From Lates calcarifer (lineage: Eukaryota; Chordata; Actinopteri; Centropomidae): a stretch of 64,000 nt of DNA. Of this stretch, positions 27,965-39,995 are shown piece after piece; position 1 is the stretch's first letter; the number at the start of each line of letters is the position of its first letter. Position numbers and translations under genes: made by a program. The stretch spans positions 1,804,015 to 1,868,014 of the forward strand of contig NC_066855.1 of the NCBI RefSeq assembly GCF_001640805.2, given 5' to 3'. The notes beneath the pieces were generated by a model, which ran no database searches, had not been told where the DNA came from, and saw only the letters and a program-made list of their open reading frames with translations.

Positions 27965-27990
27965 GCGCGCGTGTGTGTGTGTGTGTGTGT
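27965..27990. repeat. (GC)3(GT)10 alternating purine-pyrimidine tract
   Basis: GCGCGC runs straight into an uninterrupted GT array, a perfect alternating purine-pyrimidine stretch of about 26 bp that is a classical Z-DNA-prone composition. Confidence 0.95.
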
Positions 27991-29091
27991 ATGTGCCTGT
28001 CTCTCACACACGATTACACTGCATGGACACACACACATCCCTCACACTCTCCATGTGTATTAAGTCCTGCGTGAACCTCCCAGCCTAAACAGTGACACCA
28101 CACACCATCTCAACAGCCTTGTGTGTGAACACCCATGTTGCTTCTCACATTGCCTGAGAACAAGTGTAAACACACGTGTCCACCAGGCGTACACACACAC
28201 ACAGAAACCAGCAAGCACTGCAGGCTGTATTGCGTGTTATCAATGCATCAAGCGAGTGCCAACATTTCTCGCCCTCTCATCACCTCCTGATCGGAGCCTT
28301 TATATCCTAAGTGCACTTTATCACTAATGCTGAGTGCACTTACAACACTCCCTAATGACTCAACAGGGCTCACTCACAAATCCTTAAGTGTCAGAGCGGT
28401 TATTAGATACAGTATGGCGCCCAAGTGTGAAGTGTCGTGGCTCTTGACGAACAATCAGGATCTGCAGATCAGAAACATTCCTGTATGTGATTCAGTGCCA
28501 CCACGTGTTTCCAAGCCAGCTCCGATTGCTGTGGGTAAACAATAAGCAATCAGTCAGAAAACTGCACCAGGGACGTCCAGAAGATGGCAAGCATCCACCC
28601 TGCTAACGTGCTTTTCAGCAAGACGCTGTAAGCCTACCAGCTCCATGTGTCTGTGCTGCAGTTGACCCTGATCTTTGACCTCTTCGATTTCCCTGGACTG
28701 GGTGTAAACAGGGATTCATCTCTGTAGATACTGCTACAATAACATGTGGGTACATGTTGTGGCTGACTACAGACAGCTAGCTAAGACCACATTAACCAAA
28801 CAAGAGCCAAAAGTCTGACTGGATTTAACATGAACTAGCTACAGATGGTGACATTTGTCACTTTAACCAGCAAACAGGAACCCACTGCGTCTGGACTTTT
28901 CCCACTGTAAAAACACAGGAGGTATTCTCTTGTCCCCAACACTGTGACATGCTGTCCTAATTAATTACTGCAAACATGATGTACGAGGTGATCAGTCAAA
29001 CAATGTCACCTGCTGAGCTGAATGTGACAGACCCTGACACACCTCATCTTGTGAAAAACGAAGTTACTAGGTGATGGCCAAACTGGTCTGG

Positions 29092-29132
29092 TGATTACAC
29101 GTTAATGGAGCTGGTCCATTAACATGTAATCA
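29092..29132. repeat. Near-perfect 18-bp hairpin
   Basis: The arm TGATTACACGTTAATGGA pairs with TCCATTAACATGTAATCA at 17 of 18 positions around a five-base loop (GCTGG). Both arms carry TTAAT/ATTAA homeobox-like cores. No family known to me. Confidence 0.85.
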
Positions 29133-29727
29133 TCATTTATTCTAAAATTAGAGGCGGTGCTATTTATTTCAGTTGAGGTGCCTCTGCTGCAATGTGCGAT
29201 GGGTAAACTGTATGTCATAATAAGCTGCTTGCAAGGGTCATTTTTTAGGGGAGAGTCCCCCCTGAACATGGTCTAAAACCATTAGGGACATCTTTTGTTT
29301 CTCTTTGCCGTGGTGCATTTGAACTGCAAACCCCAGAGGTCAATCTAACCATGCGTCCAGCGACATTTTTTCTTGGATGTAGCTTCTGTGCTGTTTTTAT
29401 TTTTTATTTTTGTATTATTTTTAATAATTTGCCCTCTCTGCTGCAAGTGATGTGAGTGCATTACTTTCTTTGCAGGAGAGGATTTTGTTTTTATCAAATA
29501 CACAGTGTTTACAACAAGAAATATAGTGGGTGTCTTGCATTCTTGAATCATCATGTGAATGTCAAACTGTGCATGCATTTACATGAAAGCAACATAGACA
29601 TAGTAGTCCATCAGAACCTAACCGATGAAGCCTGAATCCAGAAAAACAATCTCTCTCGTCTGTGGCTGCTGTGTTCATACCCCCACTTGACCCAAGGGCA
29701 TCTTAATAGATAGAATTGAAAGTTATA

Positions 29728-29752
29728 TGTGTGTGTGTGTGTGTGTGTGTGT
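29728..29752. repeat. (TG)12 microsatellite
   Basis: Uninterrupted TG run preceded by TATA. Confidence 0.97.
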
Positions 29753-30840
29753 ATGCAAGAAACAGGTGCCATCAATGTGAAAACATTCCCCTGCACCCTC
29801 TCCCAAAAATAAATCTCTGCCACTATGTATGCTAATTTCGCCTGTCACAAGTCTGAATGCTATTATCACAGGGGTCAGATGCTTTCATTACATGCTCACA
29901 CACACATGCAGATGCAGTCAGACAAGCAGGTGGACAGCCATACGTGCCCATGAAGGCGGTGCATGCCTCACGTGGTGAGGACAATACGGCAGGCTAACTG
30001 TAATCTGCCATTCAGCTGAGATCCACTGCTCACAGGTGGAGGGAGATAATATTGTGAGAGAGACTTTTCAGCTCAATCACCACCATTCATGGCAGCTGAG
30101 GTAATGGCACACACAAACACTCATGCAGACACAAGCCCTGACTTCTTTTCATCCTCCAGGCACATGCCAGGCTGACGTGGGGGTGAACCAGTGCATGTGT
30201 GTGAGGTGTGTGTTTTCTACTCTGGCCTGAAAGCTCCTGCAGTAGTTCCATGTGGCAGCAGCACTCTACATAAATATAAGAAGCTCCATCTCAGCAAGGA
30301 ATCTATATGTATAGCTACCTCTGCCTGCTTCTTTCTTCCTTCCCTCTGTCTTCTGTAACCCAGTGTTCCCATTGTACTGGCAATGATTTTATTAGCTTTC
30401 CACAGACATCGTTTTGTACTGTAGCTGCGGGGGGACGATGGAAGGTTAAGTGTGTGCTGTAGCATTCAGAGCAGAATGTGAAATCATGAAATCTCTCCTT
30501 CAGGGTAGAAAGAAACAATCCTTAACATTAAAGCTAGAGTTTGACATTTCTTTGAAACCGTTCCATTGGCTAAATCATCACATATTCCTTATTTTTTCAG
30601 TCTTATCTGAAGTGCTCTCTGATGTGTTCTCCTCTGTATCTCATCTAATCAGGTTTGTTTATCAACTGGGATAAAGTGTTGGAAGGGCGATATTCAGCGA
30701 TACTATCTTCTGTTACAGTTTGATGTTAGAAATATACATTCAGGTCACAGATATATTAGTATCTGCCTTTATGTCAGCCAGTAGATAACAAGGAATTGCA
30801 TTAGAGAAATGTCAGAAATATGTTTTGACGTTTAGTTATT

Positions 30841-30966
30841 ATATTTCATCCTCTGGGCACAATGAATGTCAATACAACATTTCATGGCAATACATCCAGT
30901 AGCTGTCAAGACATTTCAGTTTGGACTAAAGTGATGGACCAACAATCGGACATACACTGACATACC
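30841..30966 (-). repeat. Dispersed repeat ('aatatctcaacaa' family), reverse copy
   Basis: Reverse complement of the first part of the 16805-17165 repeat: ATCCTCTGGGCACAATGAAT, CATTTCATGGCAATACATCC, CTGTCAAGACATTTCAGTTT, GGACTAAAGTGATGGACCAA. Confidence 0.8.
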
Positions 30967-32999
30967 TAAAGCCAGACAACTACCATGTGTAACTGTGGCC
31001 GTGGTGCTGTAAATGAGACATGAGTAAGGGAACTGTCGTCATCAGAAAAATGACAAAATTGGTTGTTTGTTCAGCTGGATAAGAAGCTTAAAATATCCTG
31101 TTTACAGAAAAATGACCTTTTGTAGGTAGTGGTCGACTGTTTAGGTTGTCACACAATAAAAAAGAAGAAAAAAAAAGAAGAAAGTTAAAAAAAAGGTAAA
31201 CTGCATTAAATGAAATTCTCATAATTAGTTGAACAATTAGATTTGATGTTATCGAACTGTGCAGTGATAAATCTGATAACAAGTGGATTTAAAATGTCTT
31301 TCGAGTGTCATTAAAACAAACTGTAAAAACTGCCTCAGGGCAACAATACTGACATGATGAGCAGGGGTCATCTTCCTATCTACCCCGCAGCAACAGTGTC
31401 CTGTGATCATTACAGTTGGCCATTAGCTGTGTCAGGAGATGAGAGCTCATTTGGCCTGCATGAGAGAGGAGAGTCGGGCTGAGCTCCCTCATTAGCCCTG
31501 ATGCTAGCATGGCTACGTTAAGCACAGACTGGATCTGACAGTTCAGGCACTAGCACAGCTGCATTAATGTTGTGCTAGGAGTTATTTTAGCATCATTTGT
31601 CACACAAAAAGTCCTTGTATATTATTTAAATTGTTTGGTCTAGTGTGTAATATTAATGGTAAGAGAGTAGAATAATCTAATTTTTTAAATATGTTTTTAA
31701 ATATGATGAGAAAAGTATGTTATCATTTTTATCTCTGTATATGACTTGTGAAACAACACTTTTTGAAAATGATGTAACATTAAATCCATACTGACAATAA
31801 ACCATGTTTAATAGTAAGTCAAATATTCAGACTGCTACATTGTGATTTCTACTTGCACCAAGTTTCTCATCACACACCCAGGCAAAATACAGTGGAGGGT
31901 TTTTTTCAGGGGGGAAAGTTATTACACCCACAACACAAGCTGAGCTCATCAGGAGTCAAAGTCCATCTGTTGTTTGAAGAAAAACGTGAGATTTAAAACC
32001 TCAGTACACACTCTCATAAACTAACACCATCTTGATGCTCACAACATGAGATAACCTATATCCCTCTGATCCTGTTGTTCTTGTAACTGTCCTGTATCCA
32101 TTGCTATGTTTTCCATCTTGTCCTATGAAACAGTATACTGCATTTTTAATTGTTTCTCAGTTTAATTCATTTAAGTGGACCCGTTTACACTGAAGTAGCT
32201 CCAGGCTGCTATTACTTTTCACTGGGTTCCGTGGGTAGTCGTAACACAATAAGTAGCTAGTTAAGGCTAAGTGAAACCCGCATTACATTACGTTGAACAA
32301 CACCCAGCTGGCTAAAAAAAAGAGTTGCACTTGACATATGAAAGAATGCTCAGCTCTGATTGGTGCAAAAAGAGGAAGGAGCAGAACAAAGAAGTACGAT
32401 GTTTGTTTCAGTTGAGGCTCTGTCTGTGCTGCACACACCATAAACATACTAAATGGAACAATTCTCACCATATGGCTACACACAGTTGTAACAAAAACGT
32501 TCTTGTGTAACCATGTGTCAAAACCCTTCATGCGTTGAGGTAAATATCTTACTTGAGAAGGTCGTGAAGTCGAACCAAGCTCTCGCTAAGAATGAAAAAG
32601 ATGAGCTGTGAGGAGGGACTGAGGCCACAGCATGTCAGGAATGTGAAAGTGTGAAAAAGAGGAGAGGAAGATGTGAGAGCATGTGAATAGTGAGAAAAGT
32701 GGAGAGTCAGTACGTTCCAGGCAGAGTGAGACAGATCAAAGACAGATGTATGGTTATATGCCCTTACCATCTCTGAACATATGGATGTGGAGAGTGATGT
32801 GGAGGTTGAAATGGAGGAAGCGAGTAATTAATGAGAATGCATTTAACCTCGAGGCTGTACATTCCTCTGCTGCTGAATTAAATCACATCCCATGTTGTTG
32901 AGCAGAGAAGATGGAAGGAGTGGATGGGTGCAGGCTGCCCTGCAGCAGACTCAGACCCTCCACTCAGCTCTCCACGCTTCTTTGTTCATCTCAGACCCT

Positions 33000-33465
33000 C
33001 TATTCTCCAAATTCACCTTTCATATTCCCCCCTCCTCCCTTTGCTCTCTTCTCCTTTCTTTCCTTCCTCTTATTTCCTGTCCTTTCCATTCCTCCTCCAC
33101 CCCATCTTCTCTTCTTTATTGTCCTTTCACCTTCTATCCCTTCCTCTCCTCTCCTTTCATTCCTTCTCCTTCTTACCTTTCCTCTCCTCTCCTTTCATTC
33201 CTTCTTCTTACTTTCTCTTCTTTCATTCCTTCTCCTTCTTACCTTTCCTCTCCTCTCCTTTCTTCTCCTCTCATTGCCCTTACATTCCATTCCTTGTCTT
33301 TTTTTCCTTCCCTGTCCCCTCCTTCCCTCTCCCTTTTTCTTTTCCTCTTTCTCCCTTTCCTCTATTTCCCTTCACCCTTCTCCCTTCTTTTAATTTCATT
33401 TTCTCTCCTTTTCTTTCCATTCCTTTCCACATTTTCTTTTCACTCTCTTTTCCTTTCAGCAATGT
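33000..33465. repeat. Long polypyrimidine tract with exact internal 42-bp duplication
   Basis: About 465 bases that are overwhelmingly C and T on the plus strand, in TTCC, TCTCC and TTCTT patterns. A 42-base unit at 33155-33196 recurs without any mismatch at 33221-33262. On the gene's own (minus) strand the tract is polypurine. The long serine/phenylalanine/proline-rich open frames across it are translations of simple sequence and not genes. Confidence 0.95.
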
Positions 33466-34379
33466 TTCAATTTCTTAGAAGAAGATGGTGTGTGGAACCA
33501 TTTTAGAGAAACTAAAAGTTTGATTACTTTCTAACTAAAGTTTCTGATCAGTAAATGCCTAAGCCAATAAATTGACTCTAATATCAGGAAGAACACAGTC
33601 ATAGATATCTCATTTTAGAGTGAAACTGCTCAATTTCACTGAGTCAGTGGACAAGAAAATAAGAGGACTTTGTTCTGATTCAATCTATTTGGAACCACTT
33701 TGCAAGCAGATTATCCCTCCACTGCACAAGATGAACAGTGCCAGATAACACAGATCTATTCTACTGCACCTCACTCCACTTGATTCCCTCATCTGACGCA
33801 GAAACTAATGTTTTCTATATATCCTCTGTGTTGTTGTTGCTCTTCCATTAGTGTTTGCTGGGTTAAAGGAGGTCTATAAATTAATGGAAACGCCTCCACA
33901 CAGTGTTGTTGTTTATTTTCCATCTCAGATAATGCAAATGGAGGGAGCTGCAAAGGCCAGATATGCTGGGAAATATTGTTTCAGTCGTCCTCTCAGAGGC
34001 TCTATCAAAAGCATTGTTTTTAGACATTTCTACTATTTGTCCTGGTGTTTCAGTGCTCCTGCTCTCTGTATCTGCTCTGACATGCAAAAAGAGATTTTGC
34101 CCCACACTAATGTCTGCTGTTTTCCAGCCATTACTTGCTGTCCTCATCGGCTAGTGTCACATCTATGTGCGTAAATGTTGTTTATGTAATGTGTGTTTGT
34201 GTTTCAGGGTTATACTTGACTCATTAACTAAAGGTCAAGACCTAACTATGCAACTAACAATGACTACCAACATGCTTTAAAGGGACGCTCCACTGATTTT
34301 GAGAGATGAGTGTTACCACACAGGATGTGTAATGTTTTCTGAAAATGACTCTTTTAACATAATTTATCTTTGATTGTTT

Positions 34380-34635
34380 TCATAGACTGCTATAAAGGAG
34401 CTATATCTCTGTTTTTCCTGCTGCAGAACATGGTTTCTTGCCAGGAGCTGGTAGTAGTGATGGTCATCACTGTGTTTACAAAACAGGAGTTTAGAATACA
34501 CCCTCTGAGCAGTGCTGCTTGTTCAGGGCAGACTCAACACTACAGTGAGTTGATATCAGAAAGTAATGAGAAGGGCCGGCCTGGACAGGGATAGCTGGTT
34601 AGCATGCTAACTTCAGTAGAGGAAAAGAAGTGAGA
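34380..34635 (+). repeat. Dispersed repeat, copy 2 (pairs with 5378-5612)
   Basis: Collinear with the copy at 5378-5612 in the same orientation, ending in the shared TTAGCATGCTAACTTCAG block. Family identity is not known to me. It sits just downstream, on the gene's strand, of the S1 exon, about 0.5 kb into the intron. Confidence 0.8.
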
Positions 34636-35137
34636 CAAGTAAAAGCAAAACATTGCCATTGCTTTCCACCACTGGAAACATTGGCGTAAAGGAATGATGC
34701 TGAACTCACAACATTTCCTCTAGACTGTAGTAAACACCATGTAGCTACAAGAGACTGCATAGTAACTGCTATTGCTACATAGCCAGCTTTAAAATGCTTA
34801 AATTACTTTTAAAACTATTGAACTGCTAAAGTAATAACCTACATTTCTCATATTAATACATCTTCTGTATTTAATGTGTTAGAAACAAAAAAATAAAGTG
34901 CTGTGGTTTAACAATCTGACTGAATCTTTCACAGTGAAGCTGCAGGATTTACACAAATCTCCAACTCTGAAGCCTGATGATCCATAGATGTGAGCTGAAT
35001 GGGCCAGTATACTGCTTCAGAACTGTTTGTCAGACAGCCTTGGATAAATATAAACAGGCTTTGCTCTGTCTTAAACAAAGTATGAGAAGAAAACACATTT
35101 AATCCACTATAAACAAAACCAATAAATCAGATCTTAC

Positions 35138-35249
35138 CTGCAGGATCCTGCACCTCTCAGAGTCACAGTTGCTGTCCTCGCAGGGATGAAACATGCCCAG
35201 TGTCACACAGTTCAGCAGGATCACCAACATGGACACTCGTTCAAACCAT
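35138..35249 (-). CDS. cacna1g: T-type calcium channel alpha-1 subunit, exon for domain I S1 and S1-S2 loop (probable exon 2)
   Basis: This internal exon encodes 37 residues after one leading base that completes a codon begun in the previous exon. It starts with Trp-Phe-Glu-Arg and the S1 helix ([15 protein letters not shown]), then an extracellular loop with three cysteines ([12 protein letters not shown]), and ends RILQ in phase 0. The product is the pore-forming subunit of a plasma-membrane low-voltage-activated calcium channel; S1 belongs to the first voltage-sensing domain. The donor is a strong CAG|GTAAGAT at 35137. The acceptor is AC, not AG: an in-frame TAA lies four codons upstream of the Trp and there is no AG between them, while a perfect U12 branch site sits just beyond. 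The Cav3 assignment is very secure. The Cav3.1 paralogue call rests on remembered family sequences and on the following exons. Confidence 0.95.
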
Positions 35250-35268
35250 GTGGACAACAGTTAAGGAA
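35249..35268 (-). other. U12-type (AT-AC class) 3' splice site with branch point
   Basis: Read on the minus strand, TTCCTTAAC occupies 35268-35260, an exact match to the minor-spliceosome branch-site consensus. Ten bases (TGTTGTCCAC) separate it from the exon, so the branch adenosine lies about 11 nt from the junction, inside the usual U12 window. The intron ends AC at 35251-35250 and the exon begins with A of a codon at 35249. There is no strong polypyrimidine tract, as is typical for U12 introns. No in-frame AG acceptor is possible, because TAA lies four codons before the Trp. The matching 5' site (ATATCCTT) should lie beyond the window. AT-AC introns are established in voltage-gated sodium and calcium channel genes; which of these genes share this particular position I cannot verify here. 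Confidence 0.85.
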
Positions 35269-36020
35269 TATAACAGACAGAAAACAGTGGCTTACAAGCT
35301 AATGACTATTGTTAGTAACAACATTTCTGTTCATTTCACAACATTTCTCTAGGCTTTCTCCAGTGACCTCATTATCCCATTCAAATTTATAAACTGCTCT
35401 GACAAAGTGATGCACATTTATCTCTTCCAGTGCAATTCACCATCATAAACAGCTTTTGAGAAGAACAATGAGCCACAGAGGAACCCAGGAAGTAGAGAAG
35501 CCCACCTGTGGTTGCTCTGAGTAGCAGTCATTGCTCCCATTCCACCCAGTTAACCAAGGATCTGTTTGCAAGGCCTGTTGGAAAATGTTCAGATTGCTAG
35601 CAAGGGTGCTGGATAGACACTTTAAAGAGACAGCGTGAAGCAGAAAAAGATGCTGAGAGACTGTGAGGACTCACTAACAGGAGGAAGAAGCATCCAGCTT
35701 TAGAGTTCGTGAATGTGAAGACATCTTGATGCATAGTGCATGAATTTTATTGACCGTAGGGTCGAAGTGGGTATTCCTAATGTGGTTAGGCTAAACACCA
35801 GCTTGAGTTATGTGACACCAATCAATGATGAGACTTAACGCAAATTTGGCTGATGCTGCTTCAGTAAACACACACACGCTATGACACAGATATGTGGGCT
35901 GCATGCATGCACACAAACACACACCCACATATATTATAGATTGCGGCTGCATCCACAGTTAGCACCCTGTATCCAGGCTGGTAAACAATGTTAGACCGAA
36001 TAGACTGTTTGTCATCCAAG

Positions 36021-36024
<4 letters not shown>

Positions 36025-36056
<32 letters not shown>
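36025..36056. repeat. (TG)16 microsatellite with imperfect TG tail
   Basis: Sixteen TG units, followed by further interrupted TG sequence to about 36075. Confidence 0.97.
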
Positions 36057-36061
<5 letters not shown>

Positions 36062-36649
36062 GTGATGTGTGTGTGATGCGTGAGCCAAAATGGTGCTTTT
36101 CATCTGTGTATGTGTGTAAAAGTGTGAACACAGGCTGTGAGGACAAACGACCTGTCCGTCTTTTATCGCATTAGCCACCACTTGCTCATTCATCCCGCTG
36201 ACCCATAATGCAGCTGGGTCAGCATGGTCCCACAGCCGCCACACACAAAAAAAAATGTGTGCAGGACAAACAGCAACATTTAAACCCAAAATCTTTCTCT
36301 TTGATGCCAGGTAAAAGCAGCCACAGCAGCCCAGGAGAGCAGCAGGAATGTTTCGAAAATGATCGATTTATGGGTCACCCTGGTGGACTGGTGCTAAAGG
36401 TGGGAACCATGAATCACAATGTCCCTTATCCATGTCAGGCATGTCATCCCCCTTCTATCTCTCTTGTCCCTCTAACAAAGACATAATTTACTTGGTAAGA
36501 GTTTGGAAAATATTGTGGATATTGCTGGAATAAAAAAGTAATACGATGTTGAAGGTCACTCCACCTATTTTACACGGCAGCTCAGTTTAGGTGGACTATG
36601 AACACTTTTGAGGAATCTCGTTTGCTTGGGAACAACTTGGATATTTAAA

Positions 36650-36666
36650 TGGATGGATGGATGGAT
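36650..36666. repeat. (TGGA)4 short tandem repeat
   Basis: Four TGGA units. Confidence 0.9.
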
Positions 36667-39600
36667 TTCAATGTACTAGTCATGGGGAGAAGCTAGTCTG
36701 TGACTGAGCTGAGAAAGTGTATTTGTGAGTCTCTCAGGTTTGAAAAAAGCGGGGTTTCACACAAGAGACTACAGAGCTGCATTATTGGGAAGTGTGAGAT
36801 CCAGGTTTATGGTGCTTGACCCATTAGTAGCCAAGATACCTCAGCTTCTGCTGCTTTTGATTTTGATTTGATTTTCTCCTTCAATTGTTGGACTGTGATG
36901 GTAAGTGAACTACTGTCTGTTCTGTGAAAATCAGTGCTCATCCACCAAGCCAACCTCCAAACCTTTATTTTATACCTTCGCTAAACAAAGGCCATGCTGC
37001 TTCCTTGGCACCGGACATAAATCATGTGCTGCAGAATCATCTAATTTGAATGTAATTCCAAGAGACAAGGGGCCAGAATGTGACCAGTGGTAGTTCCTAT
37101 ACAGTACTGAACAGGAGAATTGAATAATAGATGCAAACTGGAGGGACATTTGAGTCTGTGACCGGAAGGAACCTCAGCAGCATCGGTTGGGTAAAGGTGG
37201 CTGCATCTGGAAGGCAGCACAGGATTACGTCACACACTCGAGGATGCACACAAAGTTCTGCGAGTCCAAAGGGACGCAATTAAAAAGATCAGTCAGTACG
37301 AGAGTGTAGGATCATTAAACAGGAAACAAAAACTTACACTGTAGTTTGAGGGTGGTGGCACTGAAAGTTTAAGGGGGCGCAAACTGTTGTTGACACACAG
37401 GTGGCATCTGTAAAAGCTCACAGTAAAGGGCTGAGAAGGTGCGGCTAATTAAAAATAATGAGCTGTATTGGCTGCCTTTCTAAGTTACTGACATCATCAA
37501 CCTTCATCAGAGCTGAGTATGGTGTCATTTCAGTACATCAGTGAGACCCATCAGGTTCCAGACAATGCTAATTCCACACTTGACCATATGTGACCGTACC
37601 AATCTAAGACAGAGAGAGAGAAACACAACTTCACACTGACTTGATTTAGAGTATTCTGTTTCCTCCTCCATCAGAAATAATACATAGATATGGTATTTCT
37701 GATAGACTGTTGAACTTCTGTGTTAAAAAGGAACTAGAATATATTTTCTCCAATACAACAGTTCTGCATGAAAAATGTATGTTTACCCTGTACCAGTACC
37801 CTGTAGCCAACTGATGAATAAATTGTATAGTTGGCTGTTAATATTTCAGCATAAAGAAGCAGAACACTATGTTCACTTTCAGTTTATCAACCAAAACTTT
37901 GGAAAGTATAAAGAAATTTTAAATTCTATTGACTGTAAACCGTATCTTTCGACTACTGAATACCTTGTGATGTTATATCTGCATCAATATCTGTCTACAT
38001 TTTCTTTATAAATGGGAAGAGATCTGTTTGCCAGGTGATGATGCACTAGCAGAAGCTAAACACAGAAACAGAAGCAGAAGCTAAAAAACACACATATTTA
38101 AATAGGGTGATAAAATCTGCTGACATAGCCAATGTTACAAATAGAATTTTATAACGTAGCAAAGCAAAACTTTGAGTTTGTAAAATGAAAATATATTCAA
38201 AACCTGTAGATTCTACTGCCGTCTGTATCACAATAGCTGTCCTCATTAAAGAAATTAGCTTCCTGAGTCTGCACTGGTCAGCATGAAAACTTTCACAATA
38301 ACATCCAAGGTACTGTAAGTAACACAACAACAATGTGCAACCTAGAACTACAGCAGGAGTCAGCTTCCTTTGTGCTTTGTACTATTGTACAAGCCTGGTC
38401 TACAGTGGTTCTCTATAGAGAGACTACATACTGAGGTACAGTATGTGATGGCCATTTGCACAAAGCCTTTCCCTGACTGCACCTGCAGTGAGACAGGAGC
38501 TGGTGTAGGAGAAGAGCATGGTAACTCAAACTGCTATAGTATAAAGATCTTTTGATAGGCCAATTATTTTTGAGATTATGCAGAGTAAGCTGGAGAGAGT
38601 AGAAAGAGGTAAGCCTTATAGCAACATCATTTCTATAAAACAGAATGGTAGTAAAGGAGTAGAACGTGGAATGACTTATACACAAAGTGTTTGCACTAAG
38701 GATTAGGAACACTCTGTACTCTGCACTCAGTGTTTGTATAAGTCCATGGTGTGCTGATTTAAAGTCAGAGAGTTGTCCAAGACCTTGGACCAGATATTTG
38801 ATGCTCCCCACCTGCATTTATTATCAGCAGGTAGAAATCATGCATCTAGACAAAAAAAGAACATGAATGCCAAAAACTCTCTACAATCATTATGAATGAC
38901 TGGATGGATGTTTTTGCACTTGCCATTCTCTTCCATTGTACAAAAGCTAGTCATCACAGTGAACTGTCAACATAAATACTGATTGCTGAGCATCATTAGT
39001 GTCTGCTGCTATGGACAGAGTGGTTCACTGAAGGCATTACATGATCTGTTATTTAGCAAGGCTGCTAGCTTGCTGCAGTAATAATCAGCAGAAACACACA
39101 GGCTGGGGTTTGGAGAGCTGGACAAACTGGAAGATTGACAATTTATTAGTGAGCCGATCGACTGGCAGACAACAAGCCAACAGTTAAAGTGAGACTATGT
39201 AACTTTTAAAATAAGAAACGACACATATTCAACAAATAAAATATAATATAAATATAAATTACTGGCAATAAAACACACATTTCCTTACACGTCTTTCAGC
39301 TCATTATGAGAAATCATGGAATATGACATACATGTATTAATGGGTACTTTGTGCTACTTCACAGGACTAGAGCATTTGCCACAGAGTACAGTTTGTAGGA
39401 CTTAAAACTTGTAACTACTAGATAGTAAACACCAGACTGTTTTATGAGCTCAAAACAAGCTGAGAAACAACATTAGCAAACCAAAAAGGAATAGAGGGAA
39501 AAATCTTTATTTTCTTTTAAATCAGGGTCAGAGAGAGAACTCAGATCTACAAAGAAAGTAGATTTTCATCTCTCTCTCCCGCTGATAAGGTAAGGAAACA

Positions 39601-39971
39601 TTTTTTTTAAGGTGGTTCAGTAAAGTCTTGTGAACACTGTCCTTGCCCTTGGCACACGTGTAAAAGGCAGACAAGTTTTACTGGCGCACTTCAGACCCTG
39701 TCAAGTGATGAAGTGCATGAAATGTGTTGTTTATCGGGGGTCCTTCAACAGACTATAGACAATTTATGAACAGAAAGAAATCAAGGCGATAACAGCAGAG
39801 GGCTTGGGCAGAGAGATGGAGACAAAGCAAAACATTAAATATGAATAATCTGACTAATTTAATCAATAACTCTTCCTCTCCTGCCCTCGTTCTCTTCCTC
39901 CATCTCCCAGCTGGTGGGCTATAATTAAACAATAAGGGGAGTGTGTTTGCAGTGTTCTGCCTTCAGTATGA

Positions 39972-39995
39972 ACACACACACACACACACACACAC
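39972..39995. repeat. (AC)12 microsatellite
   Basis: Uninterrupted AC run. TG/CA runs also occur at 40505-40530 and about 41816-41858. Confidence 0.97.

Larger units (their letters stand above)
22375..35137 (-). other. Intron between S1 and S2-S3 exons (complete, 12,763 bp)
   Basis: It is bounded by a GTAAGAT donor at 35137 and a TCTGCAG acceptor at 22375, a U2-type intron. Contents: repeat copies at 22645-22800, 30841-30966 and 34380-34635, an AT-rich palindrome at 24524-24579, CA/TG arrays at 25658-25699, 27965-27990 and 29728-29752, a near-perfect hairpin at 29092-29132 and a long polypyrimidine tract at about 33000-33465. No other exon is evident. Confidence 0.9.

Noticed and set aside
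33445..33463. Consensus-like 3' splice site TTTCCTTTCAG on the plus strand
   Set aside because: It is the end of the polypyrimidine tract; the sequence after it has no extended open frame or homology and no plus-strand gene is supported.
32892..33506. 204-codon plus-strand open frame
   Set aside because: It is a translation of the polypyrimidine tract (Ser/Phe/Pro/Leu only), with equally long frames in the other two registers.
38413..38817. 134-codon minus-strand open frame
   Set aside because: No recognisable domain; composition like intron or old repeat sequence; no suitable exon boundaries in the channel frame.
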